10,117 nucleotides of DNA from an uncultured Azospirillum sp. (GCA_946184595.1 CAMHFM010000019.1:1-10117), one strand, 5' to 3'. Counted from the first letter of the stretch, positions 1-6,838 are shown. Numbers and translations are program-made. Notes: generated by a model from the sequence alone, not told the origin.

Positions 1-2
1 AG

Positions 3-791
3 GGGTTAGTTGCCTTAAAAAAGGAAAAAGGCGAAGATATGAAATTTCATTTAGACGTTTTAGTAGGAGATAAAAAAGATCCTGCTTATGCCGCCATGGC
101 TTATGCTGCCTATAAGAATGCCGGTATTGAGTTTGTTGATGTCCAAAAAGTTAATGCAGAAACACGTGGCATGTTCATCATAAAAGATAAGGCTTTATTA
201 CCGCAAGAGGTTCAAGATGCGGTCAATGTGTATAATGATAAAACTTCTAAGGAAAATATTGCCAGCTTAAAACGTGAAATTCAACAAAAATCTGTAGCTT
301 TACAAAAAGATCCGAAAATCAGCAGGCAAGATAAGTTATTTGCTCGATCTCTTGAAAATGAAAGGAAAGATACTCAGAGCGCTCGTAGCTTCTTTGCGGC
401 TTTGCGTCAAAAAACCGGAAACGCAGAAACTCCCGAAGCCAAATTAATCAGTGGGTTACGTCAGGATATTAAAGCTAATAAAAATATTCTAAGCGATACA
501 AGCAAAGATAAGGAAATTGAAGCTTTTGTCTCTTCATTCAGCGATGATGATTGGAAAAGAATGGGTATATCCGCTATTCCCGCGGCTGATAAAAAAGTTG
601 AAGAATTTAAGAGAAAGCTTAATAAATCACAAAAGATTATGTCTAATCGTGCTGCTAATAGAGAACGTGCCGGTATTGTTTATGAAGATGAGGAAAGGAC
701 AAGATCTGACGGCACTAAGTTTACCGTCAAGCATCAGAAATTTGATGGTGCCGTTAAGAAAATGTTGGAAGAAACGAAACAGCACTCTTAA
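3..791 (+). CDS. Unrecognised charged, likely cytoplasmic protein (possibly 5'-truncated)
   Basis: I do not recognise this protein. The first ATG is at 39 and gives 250 residues, preceded by a purine-rich AAAAAGG seven bases upstream that could be a Shine-Dalgarno. However, the same frame is open back to base 3 and adds 12 codons (GLVALKKEKGED), so the window may start inside a longer gene; both readings are possible. There is no signal peptide or membrane segment. The N-terminal 50 residues look like a small folded unit (alternating hydrophobics, AYAAMAYAAYKNAG). The rest is rich in Lys, Glu, Asp and Gln, with long helix-forming and perhaps coiled-coil stretches (about residues 65-125 and 180-215). 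The tail has an EDEERTRSDGTKFTVKHQKF segment. The gene stands alone on its strand and ends just before an intrinsic terminator. Coding is AT-rich, as in the other host genes. Function unknown. Confidence 0.7.
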   Translation, partial: GLVALKKEKGEDMKFHLDVLVGDKKDPAYAAMAYAAYKNAGIEFVDVQKVNAETRGMFIIKDKALLPQEVQDAVNVYNDKTSKENIASLKREIQQKSVALQKDPKISRQDKLFARSLENERKDTQSARSFFAALRQKTGNAETPEAKLISGLRQDIKANKNILSDTSKDKEIEAFVSSFSDDDWKRMGISAIPAADKKVEEFKRKLNKSQKIMSNRAANRERAGIVYEDEERTRSDGTKFTVKHQKFDGAVKKMLEETKQHS

Positions 792-807
792 TTTTTATCT
801 TTATACC

Positions 808-843
808 AAACTCCCGCCGGCTGACGCTTGCGGGAGTTTTTTT
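808..843 (+). terminator. Intrinsic terminator after the first gene
   Basis: A 10-bp perfect stem, AAACTCCCGC (808-817) pairing with GCGGGAGTTT (830-839), encloses a 12-base loop and runs into a T tract (837-843). It begins 16 bases after the stop codon at 789-791. The T tract points to termination of plus-strand transcription. The A-run opposite means it could work weakly in the other direction too, but no minus-strand gene lies to its right that would need it. Confidence 0.88.
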
Positions 844-1166
844 ATAAAAAATTATTGTCTTAAAACATTTTCTTGTAAAAACAAAAAGAACGACGTTTAT
901 TCTACAAAAAATTTCGAAAATAGCCAAAAATTAGGACTTGCGTTTTCCGTTTAAATAGTGTATAGTAGAGGGGTAAAAATCTTATTTGTGGTATTATTTT
1001 GTATATTTCTGTTTTTAGGTGAAAATAACTACGGAAATCTTATCGGATAATACTGCTTCATGTTTCGTTTTTCCACGAATTCTTTGGGTTTTAAATCCTT
1101 TGAATGCGTGTTCATATATTTCAGTAAATATAAAAAAAATTAATAATAAAAAAAATCAAAAGAATT
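844..1166. other. AT-rich intergenic region, probable left boundary of a foreign insert
   Basis: No convincing gene is visible here; short open frames lack a Shine-Dalgarno and run out of frame into neighbouring genes. The stretch holds a good sigma70-like promoter (938-966). After it comes about 190 bases of AT-rich leader ending in an A-rich run directly before the ATG at 1167. I searched by eye for the Bacteroidota -7 element TAnnTTTG and found no exact copy; TATATTTC occurs twice (1002-1009, 1115-1122) as one-mismatch versions, but without a well-spaced TTTG upstream. The change from host DNA to the different-looking lipoprotein gene must lie in this interval, but base composition alone does not fix the point. 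Confidence 0.6.
938..966 (+). promoter_or_regulatory. Sigma70-type promoter
   Basis: TTGCGT (938-943) and TATAGT (961-966) are separated by exactly 17 bases, a close match to the TTGACA/TATAAT consensus. Transcription would start near 972-974. The next coding start is at 1167, so this promoter would either give a leader of about 195 nt to the lipoprotein gene or drive a small untranslated RNA. No intrinsic terminator is seen between 975 and 1166, which favours read-through into the lipoprotein gene. Confidence 0.5.
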
Positions 1167-4142
1167 ATGAGAAAAAACATTTCAAAAGCAGTATGGATGG
1201 CCATGTTCATCTTCTGCGCAGCTTTCGTCGCGTCCTGCGACAACTATGATTTCACTGAGGCGGATCACGAGTCCTCATTAGTGGAGAAAGAATGCATCGT
1301 GCACGACAACGTCTTTAACCACAGCGGTGTCGTTGACATCGCCACGACTAGGGCGGCTATCGATTACAATCGTCCCGACGGCTATCTGAAAGTCACAAGC
1401 AACCACATCAAGAAGTTCTTATACGACTTCTCACCCCTTGAGCGTAAGTATCAGGGTTTCTTTTGGGTAAAAGCTTATAACGTAAATCGTCCGCGATTTG
1501 CTAAAAAGGCTGATATCTTTAAGAATCCCTCATGGGAAGAGAAAGTGATCGGTAAGGACAGTATCTTGCAGGTTGTAACCTTCCCTGACGGAGCGACCCA
1601 CGACTTTGACATTGCATTGCTAGAAACGTCTTACTATGACACCGACACTGTCATGGTTGCTGGACGTACATTTAAGAAGTGCAAGAATGAGTGGGCGGAC
1701 AGAAAACTTCTTGGTGCGGACGTCACAGACCTCCAGAGGGATTCTGCAGACTGGCACGCGTGGAAAGTGGTTTTAAAGTTCCGTTACACTCTGTCTGAAG
1801 GACCTCAGGACAATCGCACCGTTGACTGGACGGTCACGATGCCAACTGTTTGGATTGCTAAGGATGGAACAAATCCCGACATCCCTGACAACGATCACGA
1901 AATTGTCTCCTACAAGGACGGCGATAAGGGAATAGAAATCAAGAACGACAGCATCGCGCGTTCTTGGCTGATCCTCATTCCGACTCTGTCGAATGGTAAT
2001 GACGGGACTCCATTTACGGTGGAGGCGTTCTTGAAGTTCAAGTTAATCGCTCCTGATTATCAGATAAAGAGCGTTATTAACTTTGACTGGAAGTCTTTGA
2101 CCGCCAAAGCTTCCGATCCTGTAAAGAACGGTGATCCTCGGAGTCAGGGCGATACCATTTATGTCCAGCCATATATGCAGGCATTCACAACTTATACTAA
2201 TTTGTGCGATGCAATTTTCGTCGGCGAGTTCGACGGTGCACCGTATTATGTAGATAAGTTGGGTAAGTCACATATGATGATGGACGCTAAGTGGTCATTC
2301 GCTGACAACGGTTGGAAAGATAGCTCCCTTGATCCGAAGGATGGTTTGAATCGTATGTTGCTGACATCAAATATCACAGGTACTTACCTCACAAAGAAGC
2401 CCACAGCTAAGGCTGAGGTGGAGTTACGCACCGGTGGTGAAGGTGGCAAAAAGGTTGTGAAGTTCAATTATACAAATCTGGGCATTAAGACTCTCCAGCC
2501 TATGCAGGAATACTGGTCTTATGCTACTCAGACTGCTGTATATAGTGACGGAACAACTGCAGATCTGGGCGAAGTTGGCATTAAAATCTTTATGAATGTT
2601 GACTCACCAGCCGAACAGACTATCCAAGTCTTTGACTGGACCATCAATGATGGAACCCCGCAGCTCTACGATCCAAAGGCTGAAGGCGATCCTCGTTCTG
2701 AGAAGGTTGCTACCGGCACCTTCAAAGTTCAGAAGTACTCTAGAGACTATGTCACAACCACAAATAAGTCTGAGCATAAATTCGTTTCTCATGCTGAGAC
2801 GAGCGTTATCTTCACCGATTCACTCGGTAAGGAAACCCCGTTCAAAGGCATAGAACTTACGTATGCCGACAATGGTAGTGCAAAGACTCTGGAAAGTCTG
2901 AGCGATCAGGATGATAAAGAGCGTAAGACCATGAAGCCATCGATTAAGATCACTGCGATCGGCACAGACAATGCCGACTACTCTGGTATCGTCAACTTCT
3001 GGAAACAGAAGGATAAGGAGGAGCTGATCAACGATCCTAACAAGGATTACACCCAGACTTTGACCTATACTGGAAACGGTATCTGGAAGTCCTCAACAAC
3101 CATCACATATGTGTGGAAGATAAAGGGCACTGAGACCGAGACCATTGATCAGGATCTGGAGTGGAGCCTCTCCGGTGAAGCTAAGTCACAGGTTATCCTT
3201 GACAAGGCTGAAGCTGACTATGTTGCCCCGATTAATCAGGGTAACTGGGGTGCTGAGACTTCTTCGACCCCACAGAATTATGTAACCCTCTACACTTCAA
3301 CGAACACCTCTATCAGTGAGAATTATACAAATCTTACTGACAAGTATTCAGCAAAGAAGCAAAGAGCCGTTATTAATAAGACTGTGGATGGCAAAGCTAT
3401 CAGTATTGCAATGTTGGCTCCTACTGACATGACCGTAGCTCATGGTTCAGGTTCGTTGGAGAACGGAAACAGAACAACCACAAAGAATGGTAAGACGTAT
3501 GACGTTTGGGATCACACAGGCTCAGTTACCGCTACGGTGACCAGCTCTGTAGGCAACCAGACAGAAACGGCAACCGACTTGAAGGAAGTTCTTGTTGAAG
3601 CAGCTCCGATTGAGCCAGGAAATCCTGCTTGGGGACATCCCGTTGCTTTTGTGAGAGCTACACTGACTTATCGCCCATATGTGGGTGAAAGTGGCCAGGG
3701 TGCTTTCCATAAGACATTAGTTATGAAGTTCGAAAACGGTATTCTCATTGTCACCACCGCCTCCTATGGTCATGATAAAGCATGGAACCCCATCGACTTC
3801 ACCTATGACGAGGAAGACTTCTACTACTACGAGGGCAAGCAGCCTGAAGGCGTAACCAGAACCATTCCAGAGACAGCCAACATCAACTCGGCAGCTCTGT
3901 TTGACGGACGTTGGAAGCCTGCTCTGCTCTGGCCGGACGGAACCGGTTGGAAGTACATTGTGGATGCAACCCACTATGTGAACATGAGTAAGCAGCTTGC
4001 TGAGACCTGTGGAATCAAGAATTTCTCAGGCAAGGCTACAGCAGATGTAACGCCATACCTGAACTACACTGGTTCGGTATCTGCCGATAAGGTTCTTGTT
4101 GTAAAAAATGAGAATGGTGCTCCCATTTTCAGTATTAAATAA
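1167..4142 (+). CDS. Large repeat-containing lipoprotein, Bacteroidota-like, probably horizontally acquired
   Basis: I do not recognise a named family. The 991-residue product starts with a basic MRKN, a hydrophobic helix (about 8-22) and a lipobox VASC with the lipidated cysteine at residue 24, so it should be a signal-peptidase-II lipoprotein. The mature start is CDNYDFTEADHE, acidic as in many Bacteroidota lipoproteins. Beyond this lie an N-terminal region (about 65-300), two related units of about 188 residues (about 305-487 and 488-662), a possible third divergent unit (663-815) and an aromatic-rich C-terminal domain (820-991). The content is rich in Thr, Asp, Lys and Trp, suggesting beta-sandwich, adhesin-like modules. 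No catalytic motif is evident. The ATG follows an A-rich leader without a Shine-Dalgarno. Two sample lines counted by hand gave 45-48% GC, above much of the flanking DNA, and codons such as GAC, AAG, ATC and ACC are favoured. The frame is intact. Acquisition is inferred; a chimeric assembly is the main alternative. Confidence 0.85.
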   Translation: MRKNISKAVWMAMFIFCAAFVASCDNYDFTEADHESSLVEKECIVHDNVFNHSGVVDIATTRAAIDYNRPDGYLKVTSNHIKKFLYDFSPLERKYQGFFWVKAYNVNRPRFAKKADIFKNPSWEEKVIGKDSILQVVTFPDGATHDFDIALLETSYYDTDTVMVAGRTFKKCKNEWADRKLLGADVTDLQRDSADWHAWKVVLKFRYTLSEGPQDNRTVDWTVTMPTVWIAKDGTNPDIPDNDHEIVSYKDGDKGIEIKNDSIARSWLILIPTLSNGNDGTPFTVEAFLKFKLIAPDYQIKSVINFDWKSLTAKASDPVKNGDPRSQGDTIYVQPYMQAFTTYTNLCDAIFVGEFDGAPYYVDKLGKSHMMMDAKWSFADNGWKDSSLDPKDGLNRMLLTSNITGTYLTKKPTAKAEVELRTGGEGGKKVVKFNYTNLGIKTLQPMQEYWSYATQTAVYSDGTTADLGEVGIKIFMNVDSPAEQTIQVFDWTINDGTPQLYDPKAEGDPRSEKVATGTFKVQKYSRDYVTTTNKSEHKFVSHAETSVIFTDSLGKETPFKGIELTYADNGSAKTLESLSDQDDKERKTMKPSIKITAIGTDNADYSGIVNFWKQKDKEELINDPNKDYTQTLTYTGNGIWKSSTTITYVWKIKGTETETIDQDLEWSLSGEAKSQVILDKAEADYVAPINQGNWGAETSSTPQNYVTLYTSTNTSISENYTNLTDKYSAKKQRAVINKTVDGKAISIAMLAPTDMTVAHGSGSLENGNRTTTKNGKTYDVWDHTGSVTATVTSSVGNQTETATDLKEVLVEAAPIEPGNPAWGHPVAFVRATLTYRPYVGESGQGAFHKTLVMKFENGILIVTTASYGHDKAWNPIDFTYDEEDFYYYEGKQPEGVTRTIPETANINSAALFDGRWKPALLWPDGTGWKYIVDATHYVNMSKQLAETCGIKNFSGKATADVTPYLNYTGSVSADKVLVVKNENGAPIFSIK
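2079..2312 (+). repeat. Degenerate protein repeat, copy 1 (residues 305-382 of the lipoprotein)
   Basis: Signature residues are FDW (306-308), GDPRS (322-326), VQ-Y (333-336), TTYTN (341-345), VDKLGK (362-367) and ADNG (379-382). The same landmarks recur in copy 2. From residue 330 to 382 the two align without gaps at a constant offset of 188 residues, so this is a real tandem duplication at protein level. The DNA copies have diverged. Confidence 0.65.
2628..2876 (+). repeat. Degenerate protein repeat, copy 2 (residues 488-570 of the lipoprotein)
   Basis: Matches copy 1 by FDW (489-491), GDPRS (507-511), VQ-Y (521-524), VTTTN (529-533), TDSLGK (550-555) and ADNG (567-570). A weaker third start may be DLEW (663-666), about 175 residues later, followed by VTLY...NYTN (706-722), but the later landmarks are lost there. 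Confidence 0.65.
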
Positions 4143-4164
4143 CTTAAAAACAGAATGCTTATGA

Positions 4165-4208
4165 TAAAAAAGGAAAGACCTGCCGCTCATTCGAGCCGCA
4201 GGTCTTTC
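4165..4208 (-). terminator. Intrinsic terminator of the smpB cluster
   Basis: An 11-bp arm GAAAGACCTGC (4173-4183) pairs perfectly with GCAGGTCTTTC (4198-4208). After a C/C mismatch the stem continues as GCTC/GAGC closing an ATTC tetraloop. On the minus strand the hairpin is followed by CTTTTTTAT (4172-4164), a proper U tract, so it terminates transcription coming out of smpB. On the plus strand the following bases (TGATTTTAAAT) are poorer, but the hairpin may still stop lipoprotein-gene transcripts. It begins only 30 bases after the lipoprotein stop codon, so it fixes the right edge of native host DNA. Confidence 0.9.
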
Positions 4209-4222
4209 TGATTTTAAATCTT

Positions 4223-4699
4223 TTATCTCAGTAAACGTTGTTTTTCGCGGTTCCAATCACGCTCTTTGATTGTTTCACGCTTGTCATAAAGTTTTTTACC
4301 GCGTCCGAGACCAATTTCTAGTTTTGCCAATCCTTTTTCATTAAAAAACAAACGAATTGCTACTAAAGTTGAGCCCTTGCGCGACAACTCACCTATAATT
4401 TTGACAATCTCTTTATGATTCAAAAGGAGCTTTCTATCGCGTTTTTCTGCGTGGGTCTCATAACCCTTACATGAATATTCGGCAATAAACATATTAGAGA
4501 TATAAAGCTCACCGTTTTTCTCTATGCCATAGGCGTCCGTAATATTTGCATGTCCTAAACGCAAAGATTTGACTTCCGTCCCTGTTAACTGGAGACCGGC
4601 AATAAATTTCTCTTCTATTTCATAATCGAAATGGGCGCGGCGGTTTTGTGCCACCAGTCCGTGCGCTATAAAATCCGCACGTCTAACTTTACCTGCCAT
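4223..4699 (-). CDS. smpB: SsrA-binding protein SmpB (trans-translation)
   Basis: SmpB binds tmRNA and brings it to stalled ribosomes, so that the incomplete peptide is tagged and the ribosome released. The 158-residue product has the normal family length. It shows the core blocks in order: VAQNRRAHFDY (about 16-26), LTGTEVKSLR (about 38-47), the EY...G.ETH...R.RKLLL segment (about 74-93), and the C-terminal GRGKKLYDKRETIKERDWNRE tail that forms a helix in the mRNA channel. The ATG at 4699 lies 5 bases after the bactofilin stop codon and has only a weak GGA upstream, so it is probably translated by coupling. It is the last gene before the terminator. The tmRNA gene ssrA is not in the window. 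Sequence is alphaproteobacterial in style. Confidence 0.97.
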   Translation of the reverse strand: MAGKVRRADFIAHGLVAQNRRAHFDYEIEEKFIAGLQLTGTEVKSLRLGHANITDAYGIEKNGELYISNMFIAEYSCKGYETHAEKRDRKLLLNHKEIVKIIGELSRKGSTLVAIRLFFNEKGLAKLEIGLGRGKKLYDKRETIKERDWNREKQRLLR

Positions 4700-4704
4700 A
4701 AATT

Positions 4705-5157
4705 TTATCCAATATGTTTTTTCTTCTTAGAATCGTCAACCAACATTAAATCAGGTTTAGCTTGTTCTGCAGGAATCGGTGCACCCGCGCGCATACAATG
4801 TCCGTCAATATAAGCACCAGGTTCAATTGCTATTGAATTATGTGTTGCATCACCAATTAATTTTGCAGTTTTGGAAACGAATAGATTGTCAACCAAGGCT
4901 TTACCGCGCAATGTTCCGTATAACTGCATATTTTGAACCGTTATCGATCCGGTAACAGAGCCCTTAACACCGATTACTAACTCAGTGCATGTAATATCGC
5001 CTTCAACATGCCCGTCTATTTGTAAAATACCTTCGCTCAAAATATCACCTTTAACAGTTGTATTGGTGCTGATAATTGTCGGGACCGGCAATGAGTTATC
5101 ATTTTTACTCAATCTGCGAGCAATTTTAAGATATAACAGACGTTTCCAATTTTTCAT
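4705..5157 (-). CDS. Bactofilin (polymer-forming cytoskeletal protein)
   Basis: Bactofilins self-assemble without nucleotide into beta-helical filaments at the inner membrane and position cell-wall enzymes. The product is 150 residues. Residues 1-17 (MKNWKRLLYLKIARRLS) form a basic amphipathic helix suitable for membrane attachment. Residues about 28-125 carry the right-handed beta-helix repeat with recurring G/V/I spacing (TTVKGDILSEGILQIDGHVE, VKGSVTGSI, AKLIGDATHNS, PGAYIDGHC). The tail is short and lysine-rich. A longer reading from 5208 is open but would overlap the upstream peptidase gene. The start at 5157 is preferred because AAGGAGAG (minus strand, 5169-5162), overlapping the peptidase stop codon, lies just upstream of it. 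Proximity to an M23 peptidase matches known bactofilin-hydrolase partnerships. Similar in type to BacA/BacM/CcmA; no exact orthology is claimed. Confidence 0.94.
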   Translation of the reverse strand: MKNWKRLLYLKIARRLSKNDNSLPVPTIISTNTTVKGDILSEGILQIDGHVEGDITCTELVIGVKGSVTGSITVQNMQLYGTLRGKALVDNLFVSKTAKLIGDATHNSIAIEPGAYIDGHCMRAGAPIPAEQAKPDLMLVDDSKKKKHIG

Positions 5158-5161
5158 TTTT

Positions 5162-5169
5162 CTCTCCTT
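5162..5169 (-). promoter_or_regulatory. Strong Shine-Dalgarno that fixes the bactofilin start
   Basis: AAGGAGAG on the minus strand overlaps the TAA stop (5170-5168) of the M23 peptidase and lies 4 bases before the ATG at 5157. It decides against the longer in-frame start at 5208 and indicates translational coupling between the two genes. Confidence 0.8.
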
Positions 5170-6379
5170 AAGAAGCTCTTGCCTTGATAAATGGCATCGG
5201 ATTAACACTTACGCCTCTATAAACAACTTCATAATGTAAATGCGGGCCGGTTGAACGACCTGTTGACCCAACCTCGCCGATAACTTCATTATACTTTACG
5301 CTTTGACCTTTTTTAACATACATTTTATTAAGGTGAGCGTATTTGGTCTCAAAACCATTGCCGTGGTCAACCACAATCACATTGCCGTAACCGTTGGCAT
5401 AATCTGCTTTTGTCACCTTTCCCGGCGCTTTAATTTGAATTTTGGTACCTGTGCGGCTGGCTAAATCAACACCTTTATGTGTTGCTTTGCTCTTCTTAAA
5501 CGGATCACTACGTGTCCCGTACTGAGAAGTTACCCAATAACTCCAAACCGGTTTACCTAACGGCAATTTAGCCATAACAGCTTTGTAGTATTCAAAGTCA
5601 TCAACGTTCTTATAAATTGCGGTGATTGTATCATTAATTCTTTTATCGTCAAGTCCTGTTTTTGCGGGAATATAAACGCCGCCTTGACTCTCTTTCTTAT
5701 TTGCCATCGGATTGAAATATAATCCGTGATTTTTAAGCGGAACATTAATTTCATTAAATATATGGCGCAACTTATCTACTTCTTTAGATGAAATAACTTT
5801 TAATTTTTCAAAAACATCTAATTGTGCATCTTTAATACCTTTGAGCGTATCTTCCATTTTATCAACTTGTTTTTTCAACTCATCACGCTCAGAAACAACG
5901 ACATCACGTTGCAATAAAACTTCACTGATATCTTTCTTTTTATTGAGCTCTTTCTCACTTGCCAAATTTCCCTTGTCAGCAATTTGTTTAATCTTATCTT
6001 CAAAAACCGTTGCTTTCTTTTTATAATCTTCAATTTCTTTACTATTTTTTTTATCAGAGCTTAAAATGTTATCGACATTTTCATGCAAAGCCATAAACTC
6101 AGATATCAGATTGACATAAGAGTCTTTAACCATAGACAATTCCATATCCTTACGATTTATAATCGATCCGGAACGCGCATAAAAATGATAAGAATAAAAA
6201 CTCCACCCAGCAATAATCACCAAAACACTCATCATAAACATTTGCATTTTTGATGAAATACGTAAAACACGAGCTCGACCATTTGAACGAAAAATAATCT
6301 CTTTAGGTGAGAAAAATGATTTCTTTTCGCCAAATTGCGGATGTTTTTTTACAGCGGGTTGTAAATGTCTTTTTTTCAT
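5168..6379 (-). CDS. Membrane-anchored M23/LytM-family peptidoglycan endopeptidase
   Basis: M23 zinc metallopeptidases cut peptide cross-links of murein. The 403-residue product has a basic cytoplasmic N-terminus (1-45), one membrane helix (about 47-66), a long periplasmic coiled-coil stretch (about 75-210) and a C-terminal LytM domain (about 280-398). The zinc and catalytic residues are all visible: H301 and D305 in HKGVD, H349 in YAHL, and H380/H382 in HLH. The enzyme should therefore be active, not an EnvC/NlpD-like degenerate activator. It follows the ftsB-like gene by 55 bases and overlaps the bactofilin ribosome-binding site. The long cytoplasmic N-terminus could contact the bactofilin, as described for bactofilin-linked M23 enzymes such as LmdC in Hyphomonas (recalled from the literature). 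ATG 6379 has no good Shine-Dalgarno; the reading frame and the membrane topology support it. Confidence 0.93.
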   Translation of the reverse strand: MKKRHLQPAVKKHPQFGEKKSFFSPKEIIFRSNGRARVLRISSKMQMFMMSVLVIIAGWSFYSYHFYARSGSIINRKDMELSMVKDSYVNLISEFMALHENVDNILSSDKKNSKEIEDYKKKATVFEDKIKQIADKGNLASEKELNKKKDISEVLLQRDVVVSERDELKKQVDKMEDTLKGIKDAQLDVFEKLKVISSKEVDKLRHIFNEINVPLKNHGLYFNPMANKKESQGGVYIPAKTGLDDKRINDTITAIYKNVDDFEYYKAVMAKLPLGKPVWSYWVTSQYGTRSDPFKKSKATHKGVDLASRTGTKIQIKAPGKVTKADYANGYGNVIVVDHGNGFETKYAHLNKMYVKKGQSVKYNEVIGEVGSTGRSTGPHLHYEVVYRGVSVNPMPFIKARAS

Positions 6380-6434
6380 TCATATATCAAAACTTTTGAA
6401 AAATACAGTTCTTTTTTCTATATATTAAGAAATC

Positions 6435-6746
6435 TTATTCGTCAATGATTATAAATTCATCATCTCTCATTAAATTAAGAACTGTTTTGGCGCGTTCATC
6501 CAATAAATCTAAGTCCAGAGATTCAGATGACATTAAGTGGACTTTATTTTCTAATCTTACTTTTTCTTTATGATATTTTGCCGCAATTTGTTGTGCGTAA
6601 TCAATTTCACGCGACAGGTATAAATAATGCAATAGACCGCGGTCTCCATTAACTGTATAAAAACCAAAATATATGCAGACAAAGACTATAGCAATTTGCC
6701 ACATCAAATTTCTAAATTTAGATGGTAAATTTGAAAAGAGATTCAT
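6435..6746 (-). CDS. FtsB/DivIC-family septum formation initiator
   Basis: FtsB-type proteins are small bitopic division proteins that link FtsQ and FtsL and help activate septal wall synthesis. The 103-residue product has a short cytoplasmic N-terminus, one membrane helix (about 15-32), the family GDRGLL turn (34-39), a periplasmic coiled coil (about 42-74) and the SLDLDLLDERAKTVL block typical of alphaproteobacterial members. Length is normal. AGAGAA lies immediately before the ATG at 6746 and AAGGCAGAG a little further up, giving an adequate ribosome site. It is the first gene of a probable four-gene minus-strand cluster with the M23 peptidase, bactofilin and smpB. A promoter candidate lies just upstream (6771-6799). 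In many alphaproteobacteria this gene sits elsewhere, near pyruvate dehydrogenase genes (recalled), so the neighbourhood is noteworthy. Confidence 0.9.
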   Translation of the reverse strand: MNLFSNLPSKFRNLMWQIAIVFVCIYFGFYTVNGDRGLLHYLYLSREIDYAQQIAAKYHKEKVRLENKVHLMSSESLDLDLLDERAKTVLNLMRDDEFIIIDE

Positions 6747-6770
6747 TTCTCTGCCTTAACTTTAACAATT

Positions 6771-6799
6771 TATACAATGTTTATATTGCACCATATCAA
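6771..6799 (-). promoter_or_regulatory. Candidate promoter for the ftsB-peptidase-bactofilin-smpB cluster
   Basis: On the minus strand TTGATA (6799-6794) is followed after 17 bases by TGTATA (6776-6771); a 19-base spacing to TATAAA (6774-6769) is an alternative. The start point would be near 6763, giving a leader of under 20 bases before ATG 6746, which fits the short ribosome-binding region there. The match is moderate and the region is AT-rich. Confidence 0.4.
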
Positions 6800-6838
6800 G
6801 GTTAAGATTTGGTTACATAAATCAACAAAATATTGTTT

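Noticed and set aside
517..954. Open plus-strand frame of 145 codons overlapping the end of the first gene and its terminator
   Set aside because: It lies out of frame inside a well-supported gene, runs through the terminator hairpin, and lacks a ribosome site and protein-like composition.
1019..1249. GTG-started plus-strand frame before and into the lipoprotein gene
   Set aside because: Its C-terminal third is the wrong frame of the lipoprotein signal peptide and the N-terminal part is AT-rich low-complexity translation; a shadow only.
3650..4142. C-terminal domain of the lipoprotein as the variable target of a diversity-generating retroelement
   Set aside because: No reverse transcriptase or template repeat occurs in the window, and I could not recognise the C-type-lectin ending usual for such targets.
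855..4155. Similar short motif CTTAAAA on both sides of the lipoprotein gene (about 859 and 4143), as a possible target-site duplication
   Set aside because: Seven to eight AT-rich bases recur by chance in such DNA; the copies do not sit at equivalent distances from any defined insert end and no inverted terminal repeats are visible.
5158..5208. Longer bactofilin start at 5208 (17 extra residues)
   Set aside because: The extra codons lie within the peptidase gene, whereas a strong AAGGAGAG sits correctly before the ATG at 5157.
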